Source: Legionella sheltonii (GTDB lineage Bacteria; Pseudomonadota; Gammaproteobacteria; Legionellales; Legionellaceae). From it: a stretch of DNA of 64,000 bases. Numbering within the stretch: position 1 is the first letter of the stretch; every line of letters begins with the position of its first letter. The position numbers were made by a program, and so were the translations under genes. Positions 16,468-24,280 of this stretch are shown one piece after another. Location: contig NZ_JAPHOQ010000010.1 in assembly GCF_026191355.1 (NCBI RefSeq), positions 124,001 to 188,000 on the forward strand, written 5' to 3'. Under the pieces are notes generated by a model. It searched no databases. It was not told where the DNA came from and saw only the letters and a list, made by a program, of their open reading frames with translations.

Positions 16468-18519
16468 TTATTTGCTAAGGACTTGATGTTCTTCTTTAAT
16501 AAGGGTTAAGTAGGGCTCTGTTGGATAGATTGTTGTTTTAATCATAGTATCCGGTAATTTGATTTGTTTGACCGCAAAGGAGTGATTCTTTTTAAACAAA
16601 TATTTTGATGGATTGAGTAATTGGGGAAAATAACCTTGGTTACTCATCTGCTTGTTAGCACGGTTGGATGGATGAATGCTGCCTATCCATAAGGGCTGGT
16701 TCGATTCAAGTAAATTATAATTAGACTCCCAAATTCTTAACTCCAGTGTTAACTTAGTCTCTTCGTCGGTATAGGTCATGACGAGCAAGGGCGCTTTATT
16801 TTCATATAATTGAGTAAATAATGGGAGTTTAATACTGTTTGGTTGCTTATTCATGCGCATAAGTAAGTTCGTAAAAAATGAGTCTGTTTGTAATTTCCAC
16901 CCATTCTTATCTAAAGTATTTTGCAATGATTCTAGATTACCTGCGAATTGAACGTTCAATAAACTGATTCTTTTACCAATTCTACTGTATTGATACATTG
17001 GAAGAATAGGTTTTTCTTGCTCCCACCATGTTACTTCACTGAGAGTGAATTTTTTATAGTTGGGTGTATGGTTATAAGATAGCGTTTTAAAATTAATGTA
17101 GGTCGATGTGACCGAAGCTAAAAGAATGCCTATTAGAAGCAGAGAGAGCATTAACAATGAGTGGCTTGCTTTCTTGAGGGGTATATTAGATTTTCTATAA
17201 ACCAAGCAGTGGATTAAACAAATTGATGTACCTAAAAAATAGGATGTTAACACGTCGGTGAGCCAATAATCCCCTAAATAGAGAGACCCTAATCCACTAA
17301 AACCCAAAATTACAAAGAGAATTGATTTCAGTATATTCGCAAATAGGGTAAAGGTTCTATTAATGTAAAATAAAATAAATCCGTATAATGCAGTTGCAAT
17401 CAAAAGGTTAGTTGCAGGAAAAGAGAATCCAGGAAGAGTCACTAAGAGTCCCGATGGTCTAGGACTATGAATAAGTGAGTTTAGTAATAGCGCCACCACA
17501 CTGCTTATAAAAATCAGGCTGCATAAATAAATAATCGCTGTTCTATTCTTATAAAAAATGAACCAGCAACAACAAATAATAAAAACGCTAATTATTGTTA
17601 TTGTAGAGGTTAATTGGGTGCAAAAGATAAAAAATACTTTTAAGGACAATGTATTAAAACTTTGCAAAAATAGATAGATAGGCAAATTAATATAAGTTAG
17701 GTATTGTGTTGTAACAGTTAATCCAAGAATAATTAAAAAAAAGAGCATACAAACTACGGCTATTAGGACAAGAGCAGCTGTAGGATAATGGTTTGTTTCA
17801 CTTTTTGGTGTAAATGCATTATATACATATACCCATAGCGAGTTGTTTTTAAGCCTGAGCCAAAAATCATGTAAATAAGCCATTAAAAAAGTATTTAACA
17901 ACCGAATTAGTCGCTTTATAACTAAACTAATCACCCAGAGCCCTGCAAGTAAAACAAGTATTAGGATAAATAAACGTGTCGCGCTTTCTGCTGATAATTC
18001 GTGACTTGCTGCTCCGATTGCGACACCAGGCATTACGTATAATAGAGACCAGCCAATTGCAGATAAGACATTAGCTACAAAAAAACGCCATTGCTTCATA
18101 TGCAATATTCCAGCGATGACAGGAATAATTGATCGCAAAGGACCAACAAAGCGACCAATTAATACACTTTTTCCACCATGTGTTCTAAAGAATTCCTTAC
18201 CATATTCTATCCATTTTGGATATTTACTAAATGGCCATATTTCAGTTAAGCGATCACTGTAATAATAACCCAAGGTATAACTTAGACTATCTCCAGCAAC
18301 AGCACCTAAAATAGCTGCCAATAAAGTCAAATCAATACGCATAATCCCAGAACCAGCGAGGATCCCTATAGCGGTCATAGTGACACTCCCTGGGACGATG
18401 CTGCCCACTATTGCCAGGGATTCTGTTAAAGAAATTAGAAAGGTTATGAATAAAGACCAACGCGGGTTGTGTTGCAACCATTCTGTAAGCGGTTGTACAT
18501 AGTCAACGAACAAATTCAT
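16468..18519 (-). CDS. lssY: LssY-like DedA-PAP2 membrane protein
   Basis: A three-part 683-residue inner-membrane protein. Residues about 1-215 form a DedA (SNARE-associated) domain with LISLTESLAIVGSIVPG and GRFVGPLRSIIPVIAG. About 245-450 is a PAP2 phosphatase-like domain with the three motif regions SLIHSPRPSG, FSFPATN and LGDYWLTDV. The last 200 residues are a soluble region (YSRIGKRISLLNVQ ... LWIGSIH) of the LssY C-terminal type. DedA proteins are lipid scramblases or flippases and PAP2 removes lipid phosphates, so undecaprenyl-phosphate or phospholipid recycling is the likely role (inference). It follows lipB by 7 bases. Confidence 0.85.
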   Translation of the reverse strand: MNLFVDYVQPLTEWLQHNPRWSLFITFLISLTESLAIVGSIVPGSVTMTAIGILAGSGIMRIDLTLLAAILGAVAGDSLSYTLGYYYSDRLTEIWPFSKYPKWIEYGKEFFRTHGGKSVLIGRFVGPLRSIIPVIAGILHMKQWRFFVANVLSAIGWSLLYVMPGVAIGAASHELSAESATRLFILILVLLAGLWVISLVIKRLIRLLNTFLMAYLHDFWLRLKNNSLWVYVYNAFTPKSETNHYPTAALVLIAVVCMLFFLIILGLTVTTQYLTYINLPIYLFLQSFNTLSLKVFFIFCTQLTSTITIISVFIICCCWFIFYKNRTAIIYLCSLIFISSVVALLLNSLIHSPRPSGLLVTLPGFSFPATNLLIATALYGFILFYINRTFTLFANILKSILFVILGFSGLGSLYLGDYWLTDVLTSYFLGTSICLIHCLVYRKSNIPLKKASHSLLMLSLLLIGILLASVTSTYINFKTLSYNHTPNYKKFTLSEVTWWEQEKPILPMYQYSRIGKRISLLNVQFAGNLESLQNTLDKNGWKLQTDSFFTNLLMRMNKQPNSIKLPLFTQLYENKAPLLVMTYTDEETKLTLELRIWESNYNLLESNQPLWIGSIHPSNRANKQMSNQGYFPQLLNPSKYLFKKNHSFAVKQIKLPDTMIKTTIYPTEPYLTLIKEEHQVLSK

Positions 18520-18526
18520 ATTGTAT

Positions 18527-19129
18527 TCAGGGATAAAATTGTTCTAGAAAATATTGCACGAAATGCTGATTAACTTGAGAGATTTGAACATCAGGAACGA
18601 AATGTCTTATTTGAGTCATTTCCATTTTTGCAAATCCACAAGGATTAATTCCTGAAAAAGGGTTTAAATCCATATCAACATTGAGCGCAATTCCATGATA
18701 GGTACAGCCATTTTTTACTCTTAATCCTATTGAAGCAATTTTTTGTTCTTTGACATATACTCCTGGTGCACCACAACGAATAGAGCCTTCTATTTGATAT
18801 TTTGCCAGAACAGAGATTAAAATTTGTTCTAATTTACTCACTAATGATCTGATCCCTAAATTTTTTCTCCTGATATCCATTAGTACATAAGCAACTAGCT
18901 GGCCAGGTCCATGATATGTTACCTGTCCTCCTCGATCAGACTGTACTATGGGTATGGACTGAGGATTGAGTATGTGCTCGGGTTTGCCTGCCTGTCCTTG
19001 GGTATAGACAGGGAAATGCTCTAGGAGCCAAAGTTCATCGTGTGTTCCTGCTTCACGTTTTTGAGTAAATTCTTTCATTAGCAGCCAAACATCATTGTAA
19101 TCTTTAATACCTAGCTGTCGTATTTTCAT
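18527..19129 (-). CDS. lipB: Octanoyltransferase LipB
   Basis: Transfers octanoyl from acyl carrier protein to lipoyl domains, for instance those of AceF encoded further on. The 200 residues have the family motif [16 protein letters not shown] (about 68-83), the KIASIGLRV lysine region near residue 131, and INPCGF, which supplies the catalytic Cys near residue 165. The start shares one base with the ybeD stop (TAATG). The dacC-ybeD-lipB order is standard in gammaproteobacteria. Confidence 0.95.
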   Translation of the reverse strand: MKIRQLGIKDYNDVWLLMKEFTQKREAGTHDELWLLEHFPVYTQGQAGKPEHILNPQSIPIVQSDRGGQVTYHGPGQLVAYVLMDIRRKNLGIRSLVSKLEQILISVLAKYQIEGSIRCGAPGVYVKEQKIASIGLRVKNGCTYHGIALNVDMDLNPFSGINPCGFAKMEMTQIRHFVPDVQISQVNQHFVQYFLEQFYP

Positions 19130-19392
19130 TATAGAACCATTTTTACTTCGGGATGCTGGGTAACGGCTCTATAAAACGCATCAAGCATCTCTTGATTTTC
19201 AGCATAAACAGTGACTGTTATTGCCAAATAATTGGAGTCCTTGCTCATCTTATGAGTCAATGCCTCATCTTCAATGTTAGGAAAGTGAGTAATAGTAATG
19301 TGTTTAATTTCCTCAAAAAAAACGGGCGAATTATTCCCTATTATTTTTATAGGAAAATAACAAGGAAATTCAATTAAAGTCGTTTTTTTCAT
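19129..19392 (-). CDS. ybeD: YbeD-family (DUF493) small ACT-like protein
   Basis: An 87-residue protein of the YbeD family, found between dacA/dacC and lipB in many genomes; the fold is ACT-like and the function unsettled. It begins [19 protein letters not shown] and ends in the predicted helix [15 protein letters not shown], as in the family. AGGA lies 6 bases before the ATG at 19392; an upstream start at 19425 would overlap dacC. Confidence 0.88.
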   Translation of the reverse strand: MKKTTLIEFPCYFPIKIIGNNSPVFFEEIKHITITHFPNIEDEALTHKMSKDSNYLAITVTVYAENQEMLDAFYRAVTQHPEVKMVL

Positions 19393-19409
19393 CCTCAATC
19401 CTATAAATC

Positions 19410-20645
19410 CTAGGAGCCAAACCAACGTTTGAAGGCTAAACGTATGGAGTCTTTGGTTCGAGTATAAAAACCGCCTGATTCAACATCTTGTAAAGCATAA
19501 AGAGGTCGGGTCGAGACGACGTTATTATCAAATTGAACCACTAAGTCACCTATTTTATCACCTTTTTTAATCGGAGCCTCAAGATAAGATGGAACTTTAG
19601 TTGAAATGTTTAATCGTTGATATTGGCCAGTAGGAATGGTGATAAATTGATCTTCAGTTAATCCTACAGTAACTTTATCTACTTTTCCTTTATAAAGAGG
19701 AAGCTCGGTTATTGATTGTCCTGATTTGTAAAGCTGATGGGTTTCAAAAAATCTAAAACCATAATTTAGTAATTTTTCACTATCATCAGCACGGGAAGAG
19801 TCGCTTGGTTCTCCAAGGACTACTGCCAATAAACGCATGTTGTCACGTTTTGCAGAAGAGACGAGACAAAACCCTGCATCATTGGTATGACCAGTCTTAA
19901 TACCGTCGACTTGATTGTCGCGCCATAACAAGCGATTTCTGTTGGGTTGACGAATACCATTATAGGTAAACCATTTTTGCTTATACCAATCATAGTATTG
20001 TGGAAAATCGATAATCAATGCTCTACCAAGAATCGCTAAATCCTTCGCTGTTGTATACAAATTAGGATCAGGCAAACCAGTACTGTCAGTGAAATGGCTG
20101 TTTTTCATTCCAAGGTTTTGAGCTTGCTGATTCATAAGATCAGTGAATGAGTTCTCAGTTCCTCCCACGTGTTCTGCCATTGCTACGCAGGCATCATTAC
20201 CAGAGTCAACAATAATTCCCTTAAGCAAGTCTTCCACTGGGACTTGTTGTCCTTCTTTGATGAACATGCGAGAGCCACCTATTTTCCAGGCATCACGACT
20301 TACACGCACACTGTCAGTGAGGTGAATTTGGTCATGATGCAATGCATTGGAAATGACATATAAAGTCATCATTTTTGTTAGGCTTGCAGGAGGTAAACGC
20401 TCTTCGCTGTTTTTTTCAGCAATGATTTTACCGCTGTTCACATCAATCAATATGTATGCTTTTGCATTAAGAATTGGAGGAGCAGGGGTTACTAAGGGTT
20501 TATCATTCACTGTTGGAGAGGGTCTTTCCAAATCAGCGGTAGGTTTTGTAGGTAATGAACCTTCATCAGCAATTGAATTGGTTGATTGTACAAATAGGGT
20601 AATGATAAACAATGTGGTTAATAGAATAGACGTGGTTCTTGTCAT
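19410..20645 (-). CDS. dacC: D-alanyl-D-alanine carboxypeptidase (PBP5/6 type)
   Basis: Periplasmic, membrane-anchored low-molecular-weight penicillin-binding protein that trims pentapeptides. The 411 residues begin with a signal peptide and a Pro-rich linker. The active site is complete: SLTKMM (SxxK), DSGNDA (SxN) and DGIKTGHT (KTG). A PBP5_C domain follows, and the end (FYTRTKDSIRLAFKRWF) is the amphipathic membrane anchor. It heads the minus-strand envelope operon and is divergent from rlpA across a 160-170 base spacer that should hold both promoters. Confidence 0.93.
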   Translation of the reverse strand: MTRTTSILLTTLFIITLFVQSTNSIADEGSLPTKPTADLERPSPTVNDKPLVTPAPPILNAKAYILIDVNSGKIIAEKNSEERLPPASLTKMMTLYVISNALHHDQIHLTDSVRVSRDAWKIGGSRMFIKEGQQVPVEDLLKGIIVDSGNDACVAMAEHVGGTENSFTDLMNQQAQNLGMKNSHFTDSTGLPDPNLYTTAKDLAILGRALIIDFPQYYDWYKQKWFTYNGIRQPNRNRLLWRDNQVDGIKTGHTNDAGFCLVSSAKRDNMRLLAVVLGEPSDSSRADDSEKLLNYGFRFFETHQLYKSGQSITELPLYKGKVDKVTVGLTEDQFITIPTGQYQRLNISTKVPSYLEAPIKKGDKIGDLVVQFDNNVVSTRPLYALQDVESGGFYTRTKDSIRLAFKRWFGS

Positions 20646-20814
20646 GTTGTTTACGAGTCCAATTACAAAAATGAGAATATATTATCACAGCCTTTTGATG
20701 GCAACAAAATAACAGATGAAAAATAATGAAATTTTTTTCAAATTAAAATAAGTCTTCGAAATTAAGTGATATTTCGGTATATTAGCCAGAAAATAATAAT
20801 AAATAATGGAAAAA

Positions 20815-21654
20815 ATGCGAAAGATACTTATTGCTGTGCTCATTCTGTTAACAGGATGTCAAACTACAAATCAGTCTCTTGATTCTGCCTCATCAGGGGT
20901 GAAACAGTCTACGCGACAAGCAAGTAAAAAAACGAATAATTCCATATATAATCGCTATAAAAATAAAACAAATCGTTACACCCAATTAAAAGACGGAGCC
21001 CCCTCTAAAAAGAAAGCAGTCACTTTCAAAGAGCCCGTGCCAACCAAAGAACCACTTAGCCGATACGGCAATCCGACTGAATATTCTGTTGATGGACGCT
21101 CATACCAGGTGATGAGAAGCTCTACGGGTTATAAAACACGAGGGATTGCTTCATGGTATGGAACAAAGTTTCACAAGCAAAGAACGTCAAGCGGCGAGCC
21201 TTACGATATGTACGTCATGTCTGCTGCCCATAAGACCTTACCTTTACCTACTTATGTAAAAGTTAAAAATTTAAATAATGGAAAAGAAGCTGTTGTTAAA
21301 GTAAATGATCGAGGTCCTTTTCACTCAGATAGGATAATCGATTTGTCATACGCTGCAGCGTTAAAACTTGGGGTATTTCCTAAAGGAACAGCTCCAGTTG
21401 AAATTGAAACGTTAATGGGACCTGCAGGACAAGCGCATTATTATCTGCAAGCAGGAGCTTTTTCTACCGAAATCTTGGCAAAGCGTTTAAAAGAAAAATT
21501 ATCCCACCTGACTCCTTCTCCCGTTTATATTGAACATTTTAAACAGCATTATATTGTTAGAGTAGGGCCATTTGGGTCAAAAATTATGGCGGATAGTTTA
21601 AAGCATAAATTGGTTCTTAATGGTATTACAGGATCTTTTTCTGTTTTGATTTAA
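20815..21654 (+). CDS. rlpA: Septal-ring lytic transglycosylase-like lipoprotein RlpA
   Basis: Outer-membrane lipoprotein acting on denuded septal glycan. It has a signal peptide with lipobox LLTGC, a basic disordered linker, a double-psi beta-barrel domain (GIASWYGTKFHKQRTSSGE ... KVNDRGPFHSDRIIDLSYAAA, with the catalytic-type Asp), and a C-terminal SPOR domain (YYLQAGAF ... YIVRVGPF) that binds septal peptidoglycan. I start at the second ATG (20815), which has GGA 5 bases upstream; the ATG at 20806 is also possible and adds 3 residues. Confidence 0.93.
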   Translation: MRKILIAVLILLTGCQTTNQSLDSASSGVKQSTRQASKKTNNSIYNRYKNKTNRYTQLKDGAPSKKKAVTFKEPVPTKEPLSRYGNPTEYSVDGRSYQVMRSSTGYKTRGIASWYGTKFHKQRTSSGEPYDMYVMSAAHKTLPLPTYVKVKNLNNGKEAVVKVNDRGPFHSDRIIDLSYAAALKLGVFPKGTAPVEIETLMGPAGQAHYYLQAGAFSTEILAKRLKEKLSHLTPSPVYIEHFKQHYIVRVGPFGSKIMADSLKHKLVLNGITGSFSVLI

Positions 21655-21866
21655 TTAAGATTGAATTATTGATAGCTAATTCGCGGATTAATAGATAAAA
21701 TTATGGCGTCGAATTTTCAGGACATTAGAATTGCTATGGTAACAAAATTGTAGCATTGATGAAGCGTGTATTAACTCGTTTTTTGTGTTCAATTTCTTAT
21801 TCTTGCGACATCATCAAGCTAAAATTTTCTTAGGTTGATATTTTTTAATATTGAGGTATTCAATCA

Positions 21867-23039
21867 ATGCATGATGGCACTGTGTTTTATACAATTTTCT
21901 TAATCTTCGCAGGCGCTGCATTTCTATCAACATTGGTTCTTTATACCAAACAGTCCCTGTTGGTTGCTTATATTCTTCTTGGTGCTGTGTTTGGCCCTTG
22001 GGGCTTAAGTTTGGTATCCGATGTAACTATTGTTAAGCAGATTGGTGATGTTGGAATTGTTTTTCTATTATTTTTACTTGGATTGCATTTGCAGCCACAA
22101 AACCTGATACACATGCTTAAGAAAGTAACATGGATTGCTCTAATTAGTTCAATCCTTTTTGCAGTAATGGGTTATTGGGTGGGTAGGCTTTTCGGTTTAA
22201 CTGTGAATGAATCATGGATTTTAGGTGGATCAATGATGTTTTCAAGTACCATTATTGGCTTGAAATTATTACCAACAACCATCTTGCATCATCAGCATAC
22301 TGGTGAGGTCATGATCAGTGTATTATTAATGCAAGACGTTATCGCAATTATTGTGCTGATCCTAATTAATGGTGCGAAACAAACAAACGGTTTATCCATC
22401 GATGATATCATTCTAGTAGGAATTGATTTACCTGCACTATGGCTGTTTGCATTTGCCATTGAGCGGTATGTTTTGATCCGATTACTGGCTCGTTTCGATA
22501 GAACTCAAGAATATGTATTTCTTTTGTCAATTGGATGGTGTCTTGGCTTGTCTGTTCTTGCGCAAGCGATAGGTCTTTCAGAAGATATTGGTGCATTTAT
22601 TGCAGGTGTGGCTTTGGCAGCAAGTCCTATTTCTCTTTATATTGCAGAGAGTTTAAAACCCTTAAGAGACTTTTTCCTGGTTATGTTTTTCTTTTCAATC
22701 GGGGCAACATTTAATTTTGGACTGGCTCATCAAGTCATTATTCCCGCACTTATTTTATCGGGTTTGGTTTTACTATTTAAACCGATATTATTTTATTTAC
22801 TTCTTGGTAAGTCGGGTGAAAAAAAACAAGTTTCGAAGGAAGTTGGTATCCGATTGGGGCAAGCGAGCGAGTTTTCATTACTTGTCGCCAGTATTGCTCT
22901 AAGCACCAACCTTATTTCGGATAAGGCATCAAATTTAATTCAAGCGACTACTATTTTAACTTTTATTGTTTCATCATACTTTGTTGTTTTGAAATACCCA
23001 ACCCCCATAGCATTCTCTGATAAAATGCGTAAGGATTAA
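21867..23039 (+). CDS. Monovalent cation:proton antiporter, CPA2/KefB family without an RCK domain
   Basis: An integral membrane exchanger of 390 residues with about 11-12 hydrophobic segments. FLLFLLGLHL, SSTIIGLKLL and DVIAIIVL in the first half and GAFIAGVALA plus FFFSIGATF in the second are typical of Na+ or K+/H+ antiporters of this family. The protein ends after the membrane domain; the TrkA-N/RCK regulatory domain of KefB and KefC is absent. GAGG lies about 9 bases before the ATG. ampE begins 3 bases after the stop. Confidence 0.85.
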   Translation: MHDGTVFYTIFLIFAGAAFLSTLVLYTKQSLLVAYILLGAVFGPWGLSLVSDVTIVKQIGDVGIVFLLFLLGLHLQPQNLIHMLKKVTWIALISSILFAVMGYWVGRLFGLTVNESWILGGSMMFSSTIIGLKLLPTTILHHQHTGEVMISVLLMQDVIAIIVLILINGAKQTNGLSIDDIILVGIDLPALWLFAFAIERYVLIRLLARFDRTQEYVFLLSIGWCLGLSVLAQAIGLSEDIGAFIAGVALAASPISLYIAESLKPLRDFFLVMFFFSIGATFNFGLAHQVIIPALILSGLVLLFKPILFYLLLGKSGEKKQVSKEVGIRLGQASEFSLLVASIALSTNLISDKASNLIQATTILTFIVSSYFVVLKYPTPIAFSDKMRKD

Positions 23040-23042
23040 ATA

Positions 23043-23792
23043 ATGAAATTACTTGTTATCTTATTGTGCTTACTAAGTGAACGTTTTTTAATTCACAGTC
23101 TGTCCTATCAACGATTCTATTGGTTTGCCGACTATTATCAAAAAATAAAAGCATTTGCCGACAAACACAGCATGTTTACTAATCCCTGGATATTGTTATC
23201 CTTAATAGTAATACCTGTCGTATTGCTTGTATTAATCATATATTTGTTACTGCACCATATTGTTTTTGGATTGATGGGACTTCTTTTAAGTTTGTTCATT
23301 TTCTTTTATTGCCTTGGCCCACAGAATGTCTTTTACCCAGTAACTCAATCAGATACTAAAAGTAATCAAGAGATTTTGGGGGACTATTTTATCTTAGTTA
23401 ACCGGCAATTATTTTCTCTGATATTTTGGTATATTATTGCCGGGCCTGTAGGTGCTTTGGCTTACCGTCTAATCACATTATGCCGTGATCTTAATTCTGT
23501 TAGTGAGCACGCAAATGAAATTACTGATTTGCTTGAATGGATTCCTGCGCGATTAACCGCTTTGCTTTTTTTACTTGTGGGAAATTTTCAACGCGGTTTT
23601 TCCTCGTTCACCAAATACTTTTTTGCCAAACCCGATTTGAATAGTAATATGCTACGTGAGTGTGGATTATTAGCAGTTAGAACAAATGAAGCCGAAGAAG
23701 TTCCTATGCCTGAAGCCGAAGGTTTAGTGGAACATGCAATTATAGTCATGTTGGTTTTTATTGCGCTATTTACCTTAATTCCTTGGCTTTAG
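23043..23792 (+). CDS. ampE: AmpE-like inner-membrane protein
   Basis: The 249 residues match the AmpE family (beta-lactamase induction modulator, related to CobD/CbiB): the N-terminal ERFLIHSLSYQRFYWFADYY, membrane segments at about 55-95, the FWYIIAGPVGALAYRL motif near residues 130-145, and a hydrophobic C-terminus. The molecular function is not established in the family. There is no ampD or ampC nearby. A hairpin at 23817-23842 probably ends the transcript. Confidence 0.85.
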   Translation: MKLLVILLCLLSERFLIHSLSYQRFYWFADYYQKIKAFADKHSMFTNPWILLSLIVIPVVLLVLIIYLLLHHIVFGLMGLLLSLFIFFYCLGPQNVFYPVTQSDTKSNQEILGDYFILVNRQLFSLIFWYIIAGPVGALAYRLITLCRDLNSVSEHANEITDLLEWIPARLTALLFLLVGNFQRGFSSFTKYFFAKPDLNSNMLRECGLLAVRTNEAEEVPMPEAEGLVEHAIIVMLVFIALFTLIPWL

Positions 23793-23816
23793 TTTTTTAA
23801 TTTATAAATTGAGATT

Positions 23817-23842
23817 GCAGTTGGGCTTATGGCTCAACCTGC
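23817..23842 (+). terminator. Hairpin after ampE
   Basis: GCAG-TTGGGC pairs with GGCTCAA-CCTGC around a short TTAT loop (one G-T pair, one bulge). An AT-rich but not pure T tract follows. This is a probable weak terminator of the antiporter-ampE transcript. Confidence 0.5.
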
Positions 23843-23869
23843 ATAATTATTTATTCGGATGCTCTCTAT

Positions 23870-24259
23870 ATGAATTCTTTTTTGCGTTTAGTTTGTTGCA
23901 CTATAATATTAGGACTTGGGGGTTGCCAGGGATTAAAACAAAGCGCACTTAAAGCCCAAGAAGAACAACGATGCAATATGAGGTGCATGCAACATTTTGA
24001 ATTTTGCAGACAAAATTGTGTTGATAACTGCCCAACTTGTTCTTATAAGGCTCAAAGAACGGCAGAGAAAAATTTTGCTAAATACGTGCATGAACGAAAA
24101 GTTGAAGGCAAAAAGGTGATGCGCGAGTTGAATTCTTACCGCGATCCACTACAATGCCGCAAAGTGACATGCGATTGCTTATTTGATTTGGCAATGTGTA
24201 AGAAAGGTTGCACTGGTGTAATTCCAAAAAAATTACACGCTATACCTTATTGTGTTTAA
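23870..24259 (+). CDS. Cysteine-rich lipoprotein of unknown function upstream of aceE
   Basis: A 129-residue protein with a lipoprotein signal (lipobox GLGGC, Cys19). The mature part has twelve further Cys: 35, 39, 46, 50, 54, 57, 96, 101, 103, 110, 114 and 128. The first cluster reads C-x3-C-x6-C-x3-C-x3-C-x2-C and the second C-x4-C-x-C-x6-C-x3-C, with a charged helix between (about 60-92). The paired C-x3-C spacing suggests a helical-hairpin disulfide fold or a metal site. I do not know a family. It ends 21 bases before aceE. Confidence 0.6.
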   Translation: MNSFLRLVCCTIILGLGGCQGLKQSALKAQEEQRCNMRCMQHFEFCRQNCVDNCPTCSYKAQRTAEKNFAKYVHERKVEGKKVMRELNSYRDPLQCRKVTCDCLFDLAMCKKGCTGVIPKKLHAIPYCV

Positions 24260-24280
24260 TAGATTTCGGGGAACACTTTC

